Below, piece after piece: positions 37,301 through 50,400 of a DNA stretch of 64,000 bases (positions within the stretch are counted from its first letter, which is position 1; each line of letters begins with the position of its first letter). Location: assembly GCF_905475395.1 (NCBI RefSeq), contig NC_058339.1, positions 54,383,172 to 54,447,171 of the forward strand, written 5' to 3'. A model generated the notes under the pieces. It searched no databases. It saw only the letters and a list, made by a program, of their open reading frames with translations, and was not told the DNA's origin. The DNA comes from Chrysoperla carnea. Lineage: Eukaryota; Arthropoda; Insecta; Neuroptera; Chrysopidae. The position numbers and the translations under genes are program-made.

Positions 37301-40300
37301 TAATTATAAAATAAGATTGCATTCAAATGACTTTTACACATCAATGAAAATTGTAATAAATTATTCAGTCGATCACAAAATGTTAAAAATTTGTTATGAT
37401 AAGATTAGTAACCATAATAACTGAGTAGAATCCACTTCAAACCTTTTTCCAAACAAATAGAAGCAAAAATTAAATCAAATAGAAAATTTTTCGAAGTAAA
37501 TTCTACCTCAAAAATGTACTTTTACGGTGGTCTAATGTGTTAATAAGGTATAAGTAAAACTACTTTCACCAAAGTAAATAAACTAAATTTACCCACCTTA
37601 TCAATAATTTCGAATATTAATTCGAAACCAAAATTTCCTCCATTTGTTTGAACCCATATAGAAAAACAACGTAAGCTCATATTTTTCATAAAATTATATA
37701 AACTATTTAAAAAAACACAACTCAAGCAGAAACTTTTTCAGAGCTCCTCATAAAAGTTAGCCATACACGAATACCTCTGTTAGAAAGAGCGGAAAAACAC
37801 AAAGGCAATTAAAATGTTCATATCCTTTGGTATGATTTGATTTTATAAATAATTTTCACTTTCTGGCAGTATGACCCGACAAAACGTTTTTGTTTGAAGG
37901 TGCGTAGAACTGATCAAACGTTCTTAAATTATTTTGAGAAACCCTTCAGAACGGTTGCGTAGATTCTCTCACGTTTATTTTAAATAATTCTTTTTTTATG
38001 ATAATTTTAAGTGAATAAAAAATATCAACCGTGAAAGTTTTTCTCATCACTTCAGTAAAGTTAGTTAAAGAAAAACAAGCAATTCGGATGCCTTCGTTAT
38101 ACTTCGGCTATCTCCGTAGATACACTATGTTTTCAATAACATATGTCTGATTAATAAAACGTGATATTTATTAATTATTATTAGAACATTGTTCTTCTTT
38201 ATATGAATTAATGTATTTTCACTTGCACAATAGCGTGAGATTTTTTCTCAACACAAGAGTAATGATTGTGGTACGAAAGACGGTCAATCTGAAGAAAGTA
38301 TTTGATCACGTTTTATACGAAAAGACGTTTTGTTGCTGTGTGTCGGGCCTGTTCTTGTACGGTGAACAAAATCTGTTCGTAATTTTATGATACATAAATT
38401 TCATATGATAATAATGTATCTAATTTTTCCCAAATACTAAAACTTATTACTTCTTTCATTTTATGAAGCACCTATCTTCACAAATATCTTAAGCACTAGA
38501 TTTTCGATTTAGATACATTAGATATGGATATTTCGAAATACATAAATTATCTAAAGTAATATTTAAGTATTAGTGCGACAAGATTTTAAGCCGATTTAAA
38601 TATTTAATCATTAAATATTACCTACGTTTCACTTATCAATCGCAACACTCTCACAACAGTCATTAACTCTTTCTTCCACAATTTTCAGAAGTAACGCTTG
38701 GAATATAGTGAGTTTTCAACGACCGATTGCGATATTAAGCGCAACGTACTCTAGGATAAACTCTGAAAAAGAACACATACTTACAATAGCTAACATTACT
38801 TCTTCGGATATTTTTAAGAAACAACAAAAACTAATTACACAGTTTATTAAGATAGCGAAATTTAAAGGGTTACATCACTTTTGAATTTTTGCCCTGTATC
38901 TAGAAGAATAAGCTGCTGTAATTCACTTTGAAATTAATTTTTTATCTGGTAGCTTATAACCAGGTTAAATGAAACGGTTCGTTATTTTAAAGTAAATATT
39001 TAGTCTTAACATTCAATGTAGCCCACAGGTTCTGAAAATGTTGACTTTACTGATCTAGGTTTGTAGAAAATAAGGAAAAAATCGAAGAGATTATGATTAT
39101 ATAATCCCCAGATACTTAGTACTCCGCTAAAGGGTTAAAAGTGCCATTTTGAGTTTTGAACAATTATTACGGTTCGAGAAACTATCTAAAGTACACATCT
39201 ATTGTTTGAAAATATCAGATAAATTTTAATAAAAGGTATCTTTACAAATTTTTTCTAAAAAACAAAAGAAACTTTTAGCCCTTCAGCTACTTCAAAAGTT
39301 AATTAAATGCATCTTCGTATTTTCCTCATTCTCATATCCCATTCTGTTATTAATAGATGGGATAAATTTTCCCCATGCGGAAAACTTACAGATTAAGGAC
39401 TAATCACATCCGTAGGCAAGATGAAAAATACACTTGTCACAAGGTAGCAAGAAAAGGGTCTCTGTGAACACCTTGAATTATTACTTCATATTGTCGAAAA
39501 ATTAAAATAATTATTTTATTTTCTTTATTAAGTGATGTAAGCTCTTTAAAATTTATAAAACGTTTAGAAAAAAAAGTGCAGTTTTTATATCACATCGACA
39601 AATATTATTTTTTTTATTTAATTAGGATTCAACAAATCCTTACATAGAAAAATTATTATTAAATTTTTTTTTTTTATTCTTCTATAAAATAGACCTTAAT
39701 CTACACACATTTTGGAATTTCCAAATAATTACGATCTTTTTTTGGTTTAGTTTTTGCAAAGGGAGGGTAAAAAAAAGAAAAAAAGTATGTATATAAAAAA
39801 TTTTAGCAAGTTCGATTCATATAATTATTTATTTTGACCAATAACTAAAAACAATTATACGTATATGTATATTTTATATAAATTAAAAGAAATAATTATA
39901 TACCATTATATTAAGAAAATCGCTTTGTTTTTTTAAATCAAATCGGAAAAATAATTAACAAAATTTGACTAAATTACTAAAAGTATATTAAATAATGCGA
40001 TCATGTGTGTTTTGACTTAAATGTTTTTTTTTATTAAAAAGCACACAAAAACGAAAGAAAATTAAAGGGGGGATCATATTTTTTTATTTTTAAAAAGCAT
40101 TTTTACAAAAATGTTTGGCTAATTTATTATATTTTTTTAAAATTGTTTGAATTAAAAAGAAAAAAAACAATATTTACACATTTGAATTTCTAAATTTAAC
40201 GAATCTTATATATATAATTATAGAGGGGATGAGAAGAGCTACCATTCTCACAGGTCACTGTGAGAATATTTTTAAAAGGGGAAAATATTTTGCATGATCG

Positions 40301-40621
40301 ACATTAATTTTCATTTTTTTTTATACAATGTGTTTTGTTTGTAATTTTTTGATGTGAGAAGAAGAGGTTATTTTAAAAATTCTTAAAAATAAGAATTTCG
40401 CTTTAAAATGATGATGCGTGAAAAATGATGACAAATATTCGTTGACTCGAATGTATTTGATTTTTTCCATGGTCTTTGCATTGTTTGTTTGCATTCTTCC
40501 ATTTGTATTTTTTTAGTACTTTTTAGTCTTATTATATTTTTGTTTTAAAACTATATAATAATTTGTATGATGATTTCATTTCCCCCTATCACCATCACTC
40601 GCTTTTTCTAATATAGTATGT
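34382..40621. other. Intergenic stretch between glycogen phosphorylase and the reticulon gene
   Basis: Very AT-rich with many A or T runs and no supported gene. The left end should hold glycogen phosphorylase upstream sequence. The right end (toward 40621) should hold the reticulon 3' untranslated region. The minus-strand open frame at 37540-37725 has no recognisable motif. A short perfect palindrome (cgaaggccttcg, near 35867) was the only structured spot noticed. Confidence 0.45.
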
Positions 40622-43600
40622 CTATTGCTCCTTTTTCTCTTCCGATTTCTTGCCAATTGGCACGGCTGCTTTTACTCTGTAGAAGTGCCAAAAATAAAAA
40701 AAATTAATTTATATATATATATATATATTTATAAAATTAAATATCAAGTACTCTGAACTGAATTTTAATGATTTGAAAATTTACATGTTATTTATTTTTA
40801 TTTAATTTTCATTGTTTTTTATTAAATAAGTTGGGAATAATAGTTTAATTATTTACTTTTATTTTATTACACTCCGTAGAGGTATCAGTTTTATGAATGC
40901 AACAATTTTTCTTTTAATTTTTGTCCTTGAACTTATTATCGTTTAAATTAATTTATTTAATAGTGGTTTGCACTCTTATCGAAAATAATTTCATTCTTTT
41001 CGAAATAACATGCGATAGGATTAATTCTTCTTACGTTCATATTTTTGTATGATATGAACTCAGGGCCGAAGATAATAAATTATACATAACAGTTTTTATT
41101 TTTCCGGAATTATTACTTTTTTGAGCATCTGAAAACTACTTATTAATCGGGTTTCTGCCGTATATTGAACTAACACTGACTGGTAAAATTTCTAAAGACT
41201 ACTAAAGACAAATGAAACTTTAAAGATTTGCCCCCTAAGGCCATGGAATAGAAGATGATACTTAGAAAGCGAATTTCGTTTGTATATTAACATGAATTTA
41301 GACTTCATCGTTTTTGAAAACTCATCCATTAATGCATTAAAAAAAAAAAAAAAAAAACAACAAAATATTTTATTCAGATCCAAATTTTATCTGTGGGCAG
41401 TGTTGCCAATTCTATCAACCTTTAGGTAGATTTATCAACTTTGAGTATCTTTGTCAAATCAACAACCTCGCAAGATAAATCTATCAACTTTTTAAATCAT
41501 ATCTACCACCGAGACAGATTTTGTGAAGTACCAACAGTGCCTGTTGGTAGTAATAATGGGTTGCTTTATTTAGACCTATAGAAATCAGATAGACATAGAA
41601 ATTAGTCCAAAAAACTTTAGTCTTTTAAAGAAAACAGGCCAGTTTAAGTTTTACCGTTTATAATTAAAGAAAGTGGTAAAAACGCGAGCAAAAGATTATC
41701 TATTTGAGGTTTAATGCCGGTTTTACAGTAAACGGACAAACAAAAACAAAATTCAAACAATAACTTAACTTTTCGTAAACTTTTTGAAAACTGGCGTGTT
41801 TTGCGACAGTTGAAAACCCATATTTTATTATTATTATTATTATCCAACTGTCGCAAAACACGCCATCTTACAAACAAAAACAAAAAATTGCGTAAAGTTA
41901 TTATTTGAATTTGAATTTTGTTTGTTTTTCCGTTTAGTAGTAGTAGCCTCAGTAGTAAAAATATAAAACTTATCAATTTAAAATGAGATTCAATAATCTT
42001 AAGAGCAAAATTTGAGCTTTAGTTTAACGGTCAAAAATTAAAGTAGCAATTTTGTTATATTTATTGAATTTTTACTACAAAATACTGTAAAATGAGCAGC
42101 GTGGATGTTCGTACAAAATATTAAAACGTAGACTTTTTCTTTTGAAGAAGATAACTTTTGTTAACACAAATGGAAATTTTATACGTACTTGGATGTAATT
42201 TCAGCAAGTTTAGTTCTGACAATATCAAGATTGGCATCAATTTGTGTTTTGTTTGTCTCATATACCTTGGGTAATGTGAAAAGTGCGACAAAACCTAAAA
42301 CAGAGAAAGAAAAAATTATTACAAAACTTATACAAATTTATTAAATATAAAAATTACAACTTACCGATGATGATAAGAGTCATTCCATTGAACCATGCAC
42401 CAAGATATGTGAGACACCATAATAGAACACCAAATTTAATTGAATCAATTAAATCTTCAACAAGGAAAAGTCGTCGTAATTCGTTTACACCGCCATTAAT
42501 ATGTGCCACAACTAATTCTGTAACTTCCTTCACTTTGTCTTGTGGTAATGTTAAATCTAATTCGAGGAATTCTCTGAAAAAATTTAATTTACAATTTAAT
42601 ATGTTTGATGAATGCAAATCTTTTAAAAGAACGTAATCCAAGTAACTAACTTTCAAAGTTAAATAAATCAATGATATTTGAATTTTTATGAAACGTAATT
42701 GCAAGAACTCTTAAGGAATGCACTAAAGTTGCTTCCGGTTAATCGGATAACTTTGGAGCTCCATGTTGGAGCTTTACGGATTGCATTTGGATCAATCCTT
42801 ATATTAAAGCTTCCAAGTTTTAAATATGACACAGTCTTGTTATTTGAGGATTAAGTGTAATCTTACTTTTCGATTATATTAGAATAATTTTGATTAAAGA
42901 TCAAAATGTTATCGGTTTCATTTCGAATACAAACCTTCCTTGAACATTTAAAGTAATCCATTAAATACAACGGTATTTTGTGCTATTAATCTGAAAACGA
43001 AAAATTAAAAAAATTGAAGTAAATATTTACTTGAAAGGATGTCCATCTGATGTTTTTTGTACGGCTTGCATAATATTCTTGTAGATTCGGAAACATATTG
43101 TTCCAACCAGTGCGATCAATGATATATATGCTGTTACACTGATGAGTGAGAAATATGCGAGTGATAACAGTACAACTAGGATACTGCCAAACACTGCACC
43201 AGATTTTTTGGGGTCACGCCAATATATTAACGATTCCACTGTAACAAAAAAGAAAAAATTATTAACAACAAATATTAAAAAGGTTTAGGAAATTTATATT
43301 ATTTGTAAAATTGATCAATAAAGGTCTCTTTTCGAAGCTAGATTATTTTATCAGAAACAGGACTGTAGCTAAAGTCATGACTAAACTTATTTTGTATGAA
43401 AGAAAAAATAGCGTAACTTAATAATTGTGATTCATTGAGTTTACGAGCATCGCTGACAGCATTCAGCGATGACTCTCTTTAAAGTTCCTTTGTTTTGATG
43501 TAACGGAAGTAGGTTTTTCTTATCCATTGTGCGCTTGAAAATAGTTTTCAAGGTTTATGATACGTTGATATTTGTCGCCTCTTTTAGGGAAGTTTGGCAG

Positions 43601-44494
43601 ATTTTTTGCAACTTTACAAGATAGAAAGATTGGGTTTAGCTAATTTTACCGCCATTTGATTTTCAAAGAAATCACCCAACCTACTTTACTCTCAAGCTGA
43701 AATCCGCCAGAATAAAATACCAGGCTCTTGAGTCTAATCAATTTTTCATTCTACTATTGCTTGAAAGACATTTTTTGCATTCGCAAAATTAGGAGAAGGT
43801 AGAACGTAGTCAAAAAGTTTTGGAAGTGTGTGTCTCCATAGAACCTGAGCATAACCATAAATGTCTCTATCTAAGAGAAGGCCAGATTCAGCATGAAAGT
43901 GCATTTTCCACATACATTTCTAACCTTCTGATTACATACCTTTGATATAGCTTTCACAACAAATTCAATCTATAACACGTGTTTTTAAAAGTTACTCCTG
44001 CCCAAATGGCGTGAGCAGATCCCTTCAACCTCGTTAGGATTATTTTAAGCGATCAAAAAAACCAGGAGAGAAATATCTTTAAAAATTGAAGTCTTACCAA
44101 CAAGGGACATAAAAACAAGAAACGTAGCAATTAAATATTCAATCGTAATATTTTCTGCAAAATTATCATTTTCCAAAAGATCACTTTCCGTAAATTCATT
44201 TTCAATAATAATATTCTCAATGAACTCATTAAAGTTATGACTCAAATCAATTGTTTGCTGTGATCGATGTGTAATAACACGATAAGTTAAACATTCTGTT
44301 TGTTGGGCTGCATTTAAACGTAACACACTGCTTGGTTTATTACACGTCACATGAATATTATCTAAACTTACACAATCTGTACCAGTATTATTAGGTTTAT
44401 CGTTTGTAATCACTTGCAATTGATATTTCTTTTTTGTGATTTTATCTTTACTCTTGTTACGTATATTGCATATAGCGAATTCAATTGATGACAT
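40622..44494 (-). CDS. Rtnl1: Reticulon-like protein, isoform with long N-terminal exon
   Basis: Coding exons in gene order are 44494-44098, 43238-43031, 42573-42365, 42294-42189 and 40676-40622, totalling 975 nt and 324 residues. All junctions are GT-AG. The reticulon domain (about residues 133-320) holds [18 protein letters not shown], a first hydrophobic hairpin, [32 protein letters not shown], a second hydrophobic hairpin, and FTLPKVYE, in the family order. These hairpins wedge into the ER membrane and bend it into tubules. The C-terminus KKEQ fits a dilysine ER-retrieval signal. The 132-residue N-terminal exon is unlike known reticulon leaders. It is polar and ends in a hydrophobic run (117-133, [14 protein letters not shown]) next to the domain. 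It joins in the correct phase 1. Use of this exon is inferred from phase and donor (gtaagac) only. Confidence 0.85.
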
Positions 44495-47400
44495 GATTTA
44501 AGAAAAATTATAAATGTATTTAAATTTACTGATAAATTTCTAAAAAAAATTGAGTAATTTCTTTATAAATGTTATTTTTGTTAAAAATAATCTTCAAAAA
44601 GTGGAATTATTAGGTATAAAGCTAACGAATATTTTGTCTGTTGTACTTAGGCAGTCTAAGAGCACTAAGCAAAGACGATATCGAAAGATAGGCGTTCATT
44701 TTAAGTTATGGTCCCGGTAAATTTTTCATCACTCCGCATGCAAAAAATTGATGATTATCTACTTATTTTATTAATAAGAAGGTAATTGACATTACAAATA
44801 AGTCCAAATTTTACGATAGCTTTAAAAATTGAATATTTGAGGAAAAAGACTTAATTTATCTAATAAAAAAAAGGATCAATTTTTGAAAATTTCTAAGTCT
44901 TCTCATATTTTTGTGAAATGATATTTTTTTTACTTTCGTTTAGATTTCTTTTTTTAGTACTTATTGTCTCGTTAAAATACAATAAGTTGGGAATAAAAAT
45001 CAGACATAGAACTGAAAATTTAACAAAAATAATTAATATTCGTAAAAAATTACCTAATTTAGAAATTCTAATGAATAAATATTTTTGTATTATTGTTACA
45101 TATTTTTTTTATTGAAGTTATTTCTATTAATTACCAGTAATTTATTTTTTTTTAATTTGAGAAAAACGTACATGCTATTTTGATATTTCAAAGGAAAAAA
45201 TATTATTTAATCTAAGCATGCTACGATTTTTCTGTCAATAATTTTCCAGTTGCCTTTTTCACTGTCGTGTCGAGAAAAATTAGCTCTCTCTCAGTTTTAT
45301 ACGTTACCGAGGCTGTTATTAATTACCTAAATTTCGCCTTTCAAAGGAATATTATTTGATTTTGACATTCATTATTGACCCTTTATTTTCGACAATCAAT
45401 CATTAATGCGATACAATAAACCGAGTAGAAAATACAGAAAAGTTTCAGAAATGAAAATTTTCAGAATGATAAAACCGAATATAAAAAGAAGCACTAGACA
45501 TATATAATAACCTAACATTGAAAATTTAGTGAAAATTCATGTTATGATCGTGGTTGTTAAGAAAATGTCTAATTTTATATTCTCTACATAAAATCATCAT
45601 AAAAATTATTGATTTAATTTAAAAAAACATGCAAATATGCAATAAAAATGTACATTACATATAAAAAATAATAAAATAATTGCGTTTAGAAATAAATATA
45701 TTGCGAATAAAATGTAATTCGTTGGAAATTTTACAAGGAAATTTAAATATTTCGTTTATATAAATGAGATTGTAAAATCTATTCGATTAGTTTGATGTGT
45801 CATAATAATTTGAAATCGAAAAAATTATAACACAAACAAATATCATTCTATTTTATGGTAATAAAAGTTGATATGTCAATTTTTTCGAAATCTCGAAAAG
45901 ACTGTAGAAATATCACCACTCGTATATAGGAATTTTAGTCGATATTTCAGAAAATATCCGCTCAATCGTAAAAAGGGCAGGATTTTTTGTATATTTGAAT
46001 TATATTATTCTAGAAAACGTTTTTAAAAAAAAAAAACAAAAAACGGGTTAGTTGTTAGTAGTTAAACTATTGGGAGAGTCGTTTTACTGATAACGTAAGT
46101 CTGTAAGTATAAAGTTTTAGTTTTGGAGTGATTCAAAAGATTTTACGAAAAATATTCATCTAAATGTCATAGGAACTAGATTTTTTTTGGAGCCCTAAAT
46201 AAATCTACATGTAAATTTGGTCCATTTTGGATTTGAATGGCAAAAGGACCCAATTTTTGTATTTTCTATGTCAAAATTACTCCATTAAGGTTCTTGAACC
46301 CGAAGATCTCCTCGAGAAAGTTTAAAGGGGGAAAATATAGGTTGGGAGGTTTACGTTTGTTAGGCCGATGGCTGAAGCCATGCTGAAAGCCGTTTTGCAG
46401 CTTCAAGGAGAAAGGAGTAGTTTAAATTTTATGTTAAAGTTTCTGAGTTTTTATTGAAGAGACGAGAAGAGACCTTATAAATTTATTTCTAAGAAATATA
46501 GATTTAACAATAAATTTTATTTAAAAAAAACTTTATGTGTGTGTGTCTGTCTGTCTGTCATTGGCATCGTAGCGCTTAAACGGATGAACCGATTAAAATT
46601 TTTTTGTTTCGTTTGAAAGGTAACTGAATGGGGAGTGTTCTTAGATAATCATTTCAAGTGCGAGTTTAGGATTCCGTACGCGAAAAATTATTCGGAGATT
46701 TTTTTAATTTTCTAAATTTCACTTGTTAAATATAATCCCATAAATGATTTTTCATTATAATCAAAGTATACATCAATATTTAAATAAAACAATATTTTTG
46801 TATTTACTTTTGTTTATTAAAAAAAAAATAAAAACATTTTATTAATTAAACGTAAGTATACATTCATAAAAATGGTAAAAATAATTTGTACCGTTATTAA
46901 ATTCATTTATAAACTTATATTAAAATAATGAATGTTTATTTAGATATATTATTTATATGTAAATGTAATAAATACATAATATAACAACATACAATAACTA
47001 CCGTATACAAGAATAATATGTAGATATTTTTTATATAAGTACGAACATTGACCGCAAATTAACTTCACTCAACCAACGTAGAAGTTGTTTATTATTATAG
47101 TTAGAGAAGATTGCGATTTATAGTTGTAATTAAATTTTTACAAAAATAATGAATAATTTGCAACTATGGAGGTTCAAACAAAAGTAGTTTATTATTTTAT
47201 AAGGAACATTTTTTACATTTGAACTTTTTTCTATCTCTGGCGGTTTACAAGATGGGTCCTACGGACCCAAGACCCAATTGGCCTATGTTGCTCATTTACG
47301 AACTCCACCTCACTTTTTGCGTCCTGAACACGCTATAAAAATTCCAGCTTGATATCTCTTTTTGTTTTTGAGTTATCATGTTGACAGACACAGATAACTT

Positions 47401-50400
47401 TAGTTTTTTTTCCTTACACAGTGTCGAATTAAGCCAGCGCGGGGCGTATGGTAAATTCTATATTTCTTTTCTTTTTTGCTTGCTCGGGACTCCCAAATGC
47501 GCAGGGCCTTTAGCATTTGCTACTCTTGCTACATCGCTAAACCACCACTATTCTCACCATATTTCTCAAACCAAAAAATTTTTTGAGATAAATATTCACT
47601 GTTAAAATTTTATAATGTTTTTAACGACATTTTTTAATTTAAAACCTTTGAGGAATAATACGATAAAAAGGATTTGAGGTCCCCTTAAAATTGCTGTCAT
47701 AAAACTCAAGTTTGTTCCACTTAATTATTATAAGTGTTCAATAAAGAAGACCTGACTATTAAGTTTCTAATACCAAACATCATATTTTTAAATTATAGTT
47801 ACTGTAATTATTATTATAAATTGAAGTGTTATTATTAATAGTTAAAACTACATGTGTCTGATAGGTAATAAATTTACTTTTAATAGTTCTCTATTTTACC
47901 ATCTACTACACCAGTTTTACACAATAAATTTATATGGTTATTTTCCACTTTCCACCAAAGTTTGATCAATAAAATGTAGTTTGTTTTAATGTGACGTCGA
48001 TGTTAGTGTATCTATTTGGTGCAATATTTTCTATGTAATGTATCTACGAGCTTTTATAAGTTGTGCTTTTTCATGAAACACGTGATCCTTTTTTAACTTA
48101 AAATATTGTGTTTTAAATTTATGTTTTATCTGTCTGGTTCCCAAACAGATTTTCACGAAACTTGTTGCATTTAATTTATGGTATTACAATTTATTATTGT
48201 GAAAATTTATTTTTTACGATCATGATACATATTAAGATTAAAATGTAAACCAATAAAACAACTTAATTGAAGATAATTTTATTGTTAAAATATTTATTCA
48301 TTCCTAAGCAATTGTAAAAGTCAATTTTACAAACCCCAACATAAGCTTTTTTACTTTTTAGAGTGGGATATTTAAATCTAAATCAATTATATTCCTGATA
48401 AGGTTTAAAATAGTAGAGTTAAAAGTCGTCACTATTGTTTCCGAAAAATTCGACATAAAGTATCAAACTTAACATGTGTCTTGCAGGAATATCAAAAATA
48501 ATAGTTCCTAGGCTTTTAAAAAAAGTCGTTCTGAAGCCGAATCTTTTTGAACGAGACACAAACATGAAAGCTGAAATTATGTTAGGTCTATAGGCGCACA
48601 TTTTACGCAGACATTAAAATTGATCCAGGTTTTCGGGCTTAATGAAAAGCTCACTCTATTCCATATCTGGTAATAGATAGATAAACACTTCAAATTCGAA
48701 AGTTGTTATTGATTACAAAGGTAATATTTTTTGCTTGAAACATTTTTTCGCAAACCTCAGAGTGTAGGCAAAAATGAATTGAATCTAGGCACTATTTGAA
48801 TAAATATATAATTTTTTTAAGCATAAAAAAAATATTTCAACAAATTTTGTGTGTAATATTAGCGTAACGGATACCCTCGTTTAAGTCACTCGTTGTTGTA
48901 TACGTCATATTATTCTGTACAGTATAAAAGTTTTTGATTTGTATGCAAATTTTTAATATATTTTGTGCACGTTGATACGAACGATGCTAATGACCTGAAA
49001 AAAGTCATCAAACAAGACATCCCATTCAGCTATTTAATCAATAAGTACTATCTTTTGTATATAAATTGCCAGGCTTGTTATAATATTTTTGCGTGTGCAT
49101 ATCAAACGAAGTACACGCGAATCATTGTAGTATGGAATTCTTTGAGAATCAGAAAAAGTTATATAAATTATTTCTCTAGATAGTGCGAAATTTATGTTGT
49201 GGAAAATTTTTTATTTATGTTAAAACATTATTCTCGATTACTTAACATTGTCTTAGACCTTCTCAACTTTGAAGCTATTATTTTAAGTTCTGTCTCGATA
49301 TACCGCAGTATATGAATCTTTAGGACTGTAAGCCAATCGTAAATTACGATTTTTGGAACCGTTACAGAGGGTTACACTCTCCAAAATTAATTTTCGATAT
49401 CATGTAGACTGTCGATCGAATAAAAACTAAGCTTGGATTATTTTATTTTGTCTTTCTTATCTCCGTCAATATTCTAGAGCGTTCGCAGTTGAAAAGTTTG
49501 ACAAATAGGCTTGTGATATCTTGTTAGGCTCTTTGATTGTTCTTCTTCAGTAGCGATGTCCTGAATAAACGGCAGTGCGGTAGTGCAATAGAATCAATTG
49601 AGTCATATCTATCTAACCTAACCAAAAACATGATATTTTTAGCCAACGAACCAAAAAAAAAAGTATTATTATAAGTTTGGTCGCTATGCGTGTAAGCCTA
49701 AGTGGCCGAGCGGTCTAAGGCGCTAGTTTTAGAACGTTAGACTATTTAGACTTAGGTTGCGGGTTCGAATTCAGGCAGCGGCAGTGTGAACAATATCATA
49801 ATTAATGGGAGTGCAGAATTGATCACATTGTCGTCGCTTGGATAAGAACGAAGCAACCGACTCCACCCACATGAAAAATATAATTGTAAATATATTTGTA
49901 ATGGAATAAATAAAGATTAACAAATAATGATGTGGGTGGCCTCTGTGATTAGACATGCGTCATAAAAACGGAGGTTAAAACCCCATTATTATTTGTGTGT
50001 GTGTCTTTCTGCCTGTGGCTTCGTAACGCCTTAACGGATGAACCTTGACTTTGATTTTTTAAATTTAGTTTGAAAGGTAATTTAATGGAAAGCGTTCTAA
50101 GCTATATTTCAGATGCGAGTCTAGTGTTCCGTACTCAAAAAATTTGTCGGGGTTTTTTAAATTTTGTAAATTTTACTAGTTATCATAAAAGTAAGGCAAT
50201 AGCCCAGACATCAAGGGCCACCACGAAATGCTGAAACTCTTCTATTACGTAGACATTTACTAAGGAAGGCACTTTTGTTCAAGGTTGTACTTAAACAGTT
50301 TGAATGAACGAAAAGTACTTGAAAATTTGCAAATGAATTCTTGAATAGATAATTTAGAGGAAACTTCCTAAATACGGAAGTTGGCACAAAGGAAACTTCT

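Noticed and set aside
42283-42636. 117-codon plus-strand open frame
   Set aside because: It is antisense to the reticulon exon at 42365-42573 and is explained by that exon's composition.
49690-49775. Functional tRNA-Leu gene
   Set aside because: The anticodon loop is 8 bases, the T stem has mismatches and the acceptor ends do not pair.
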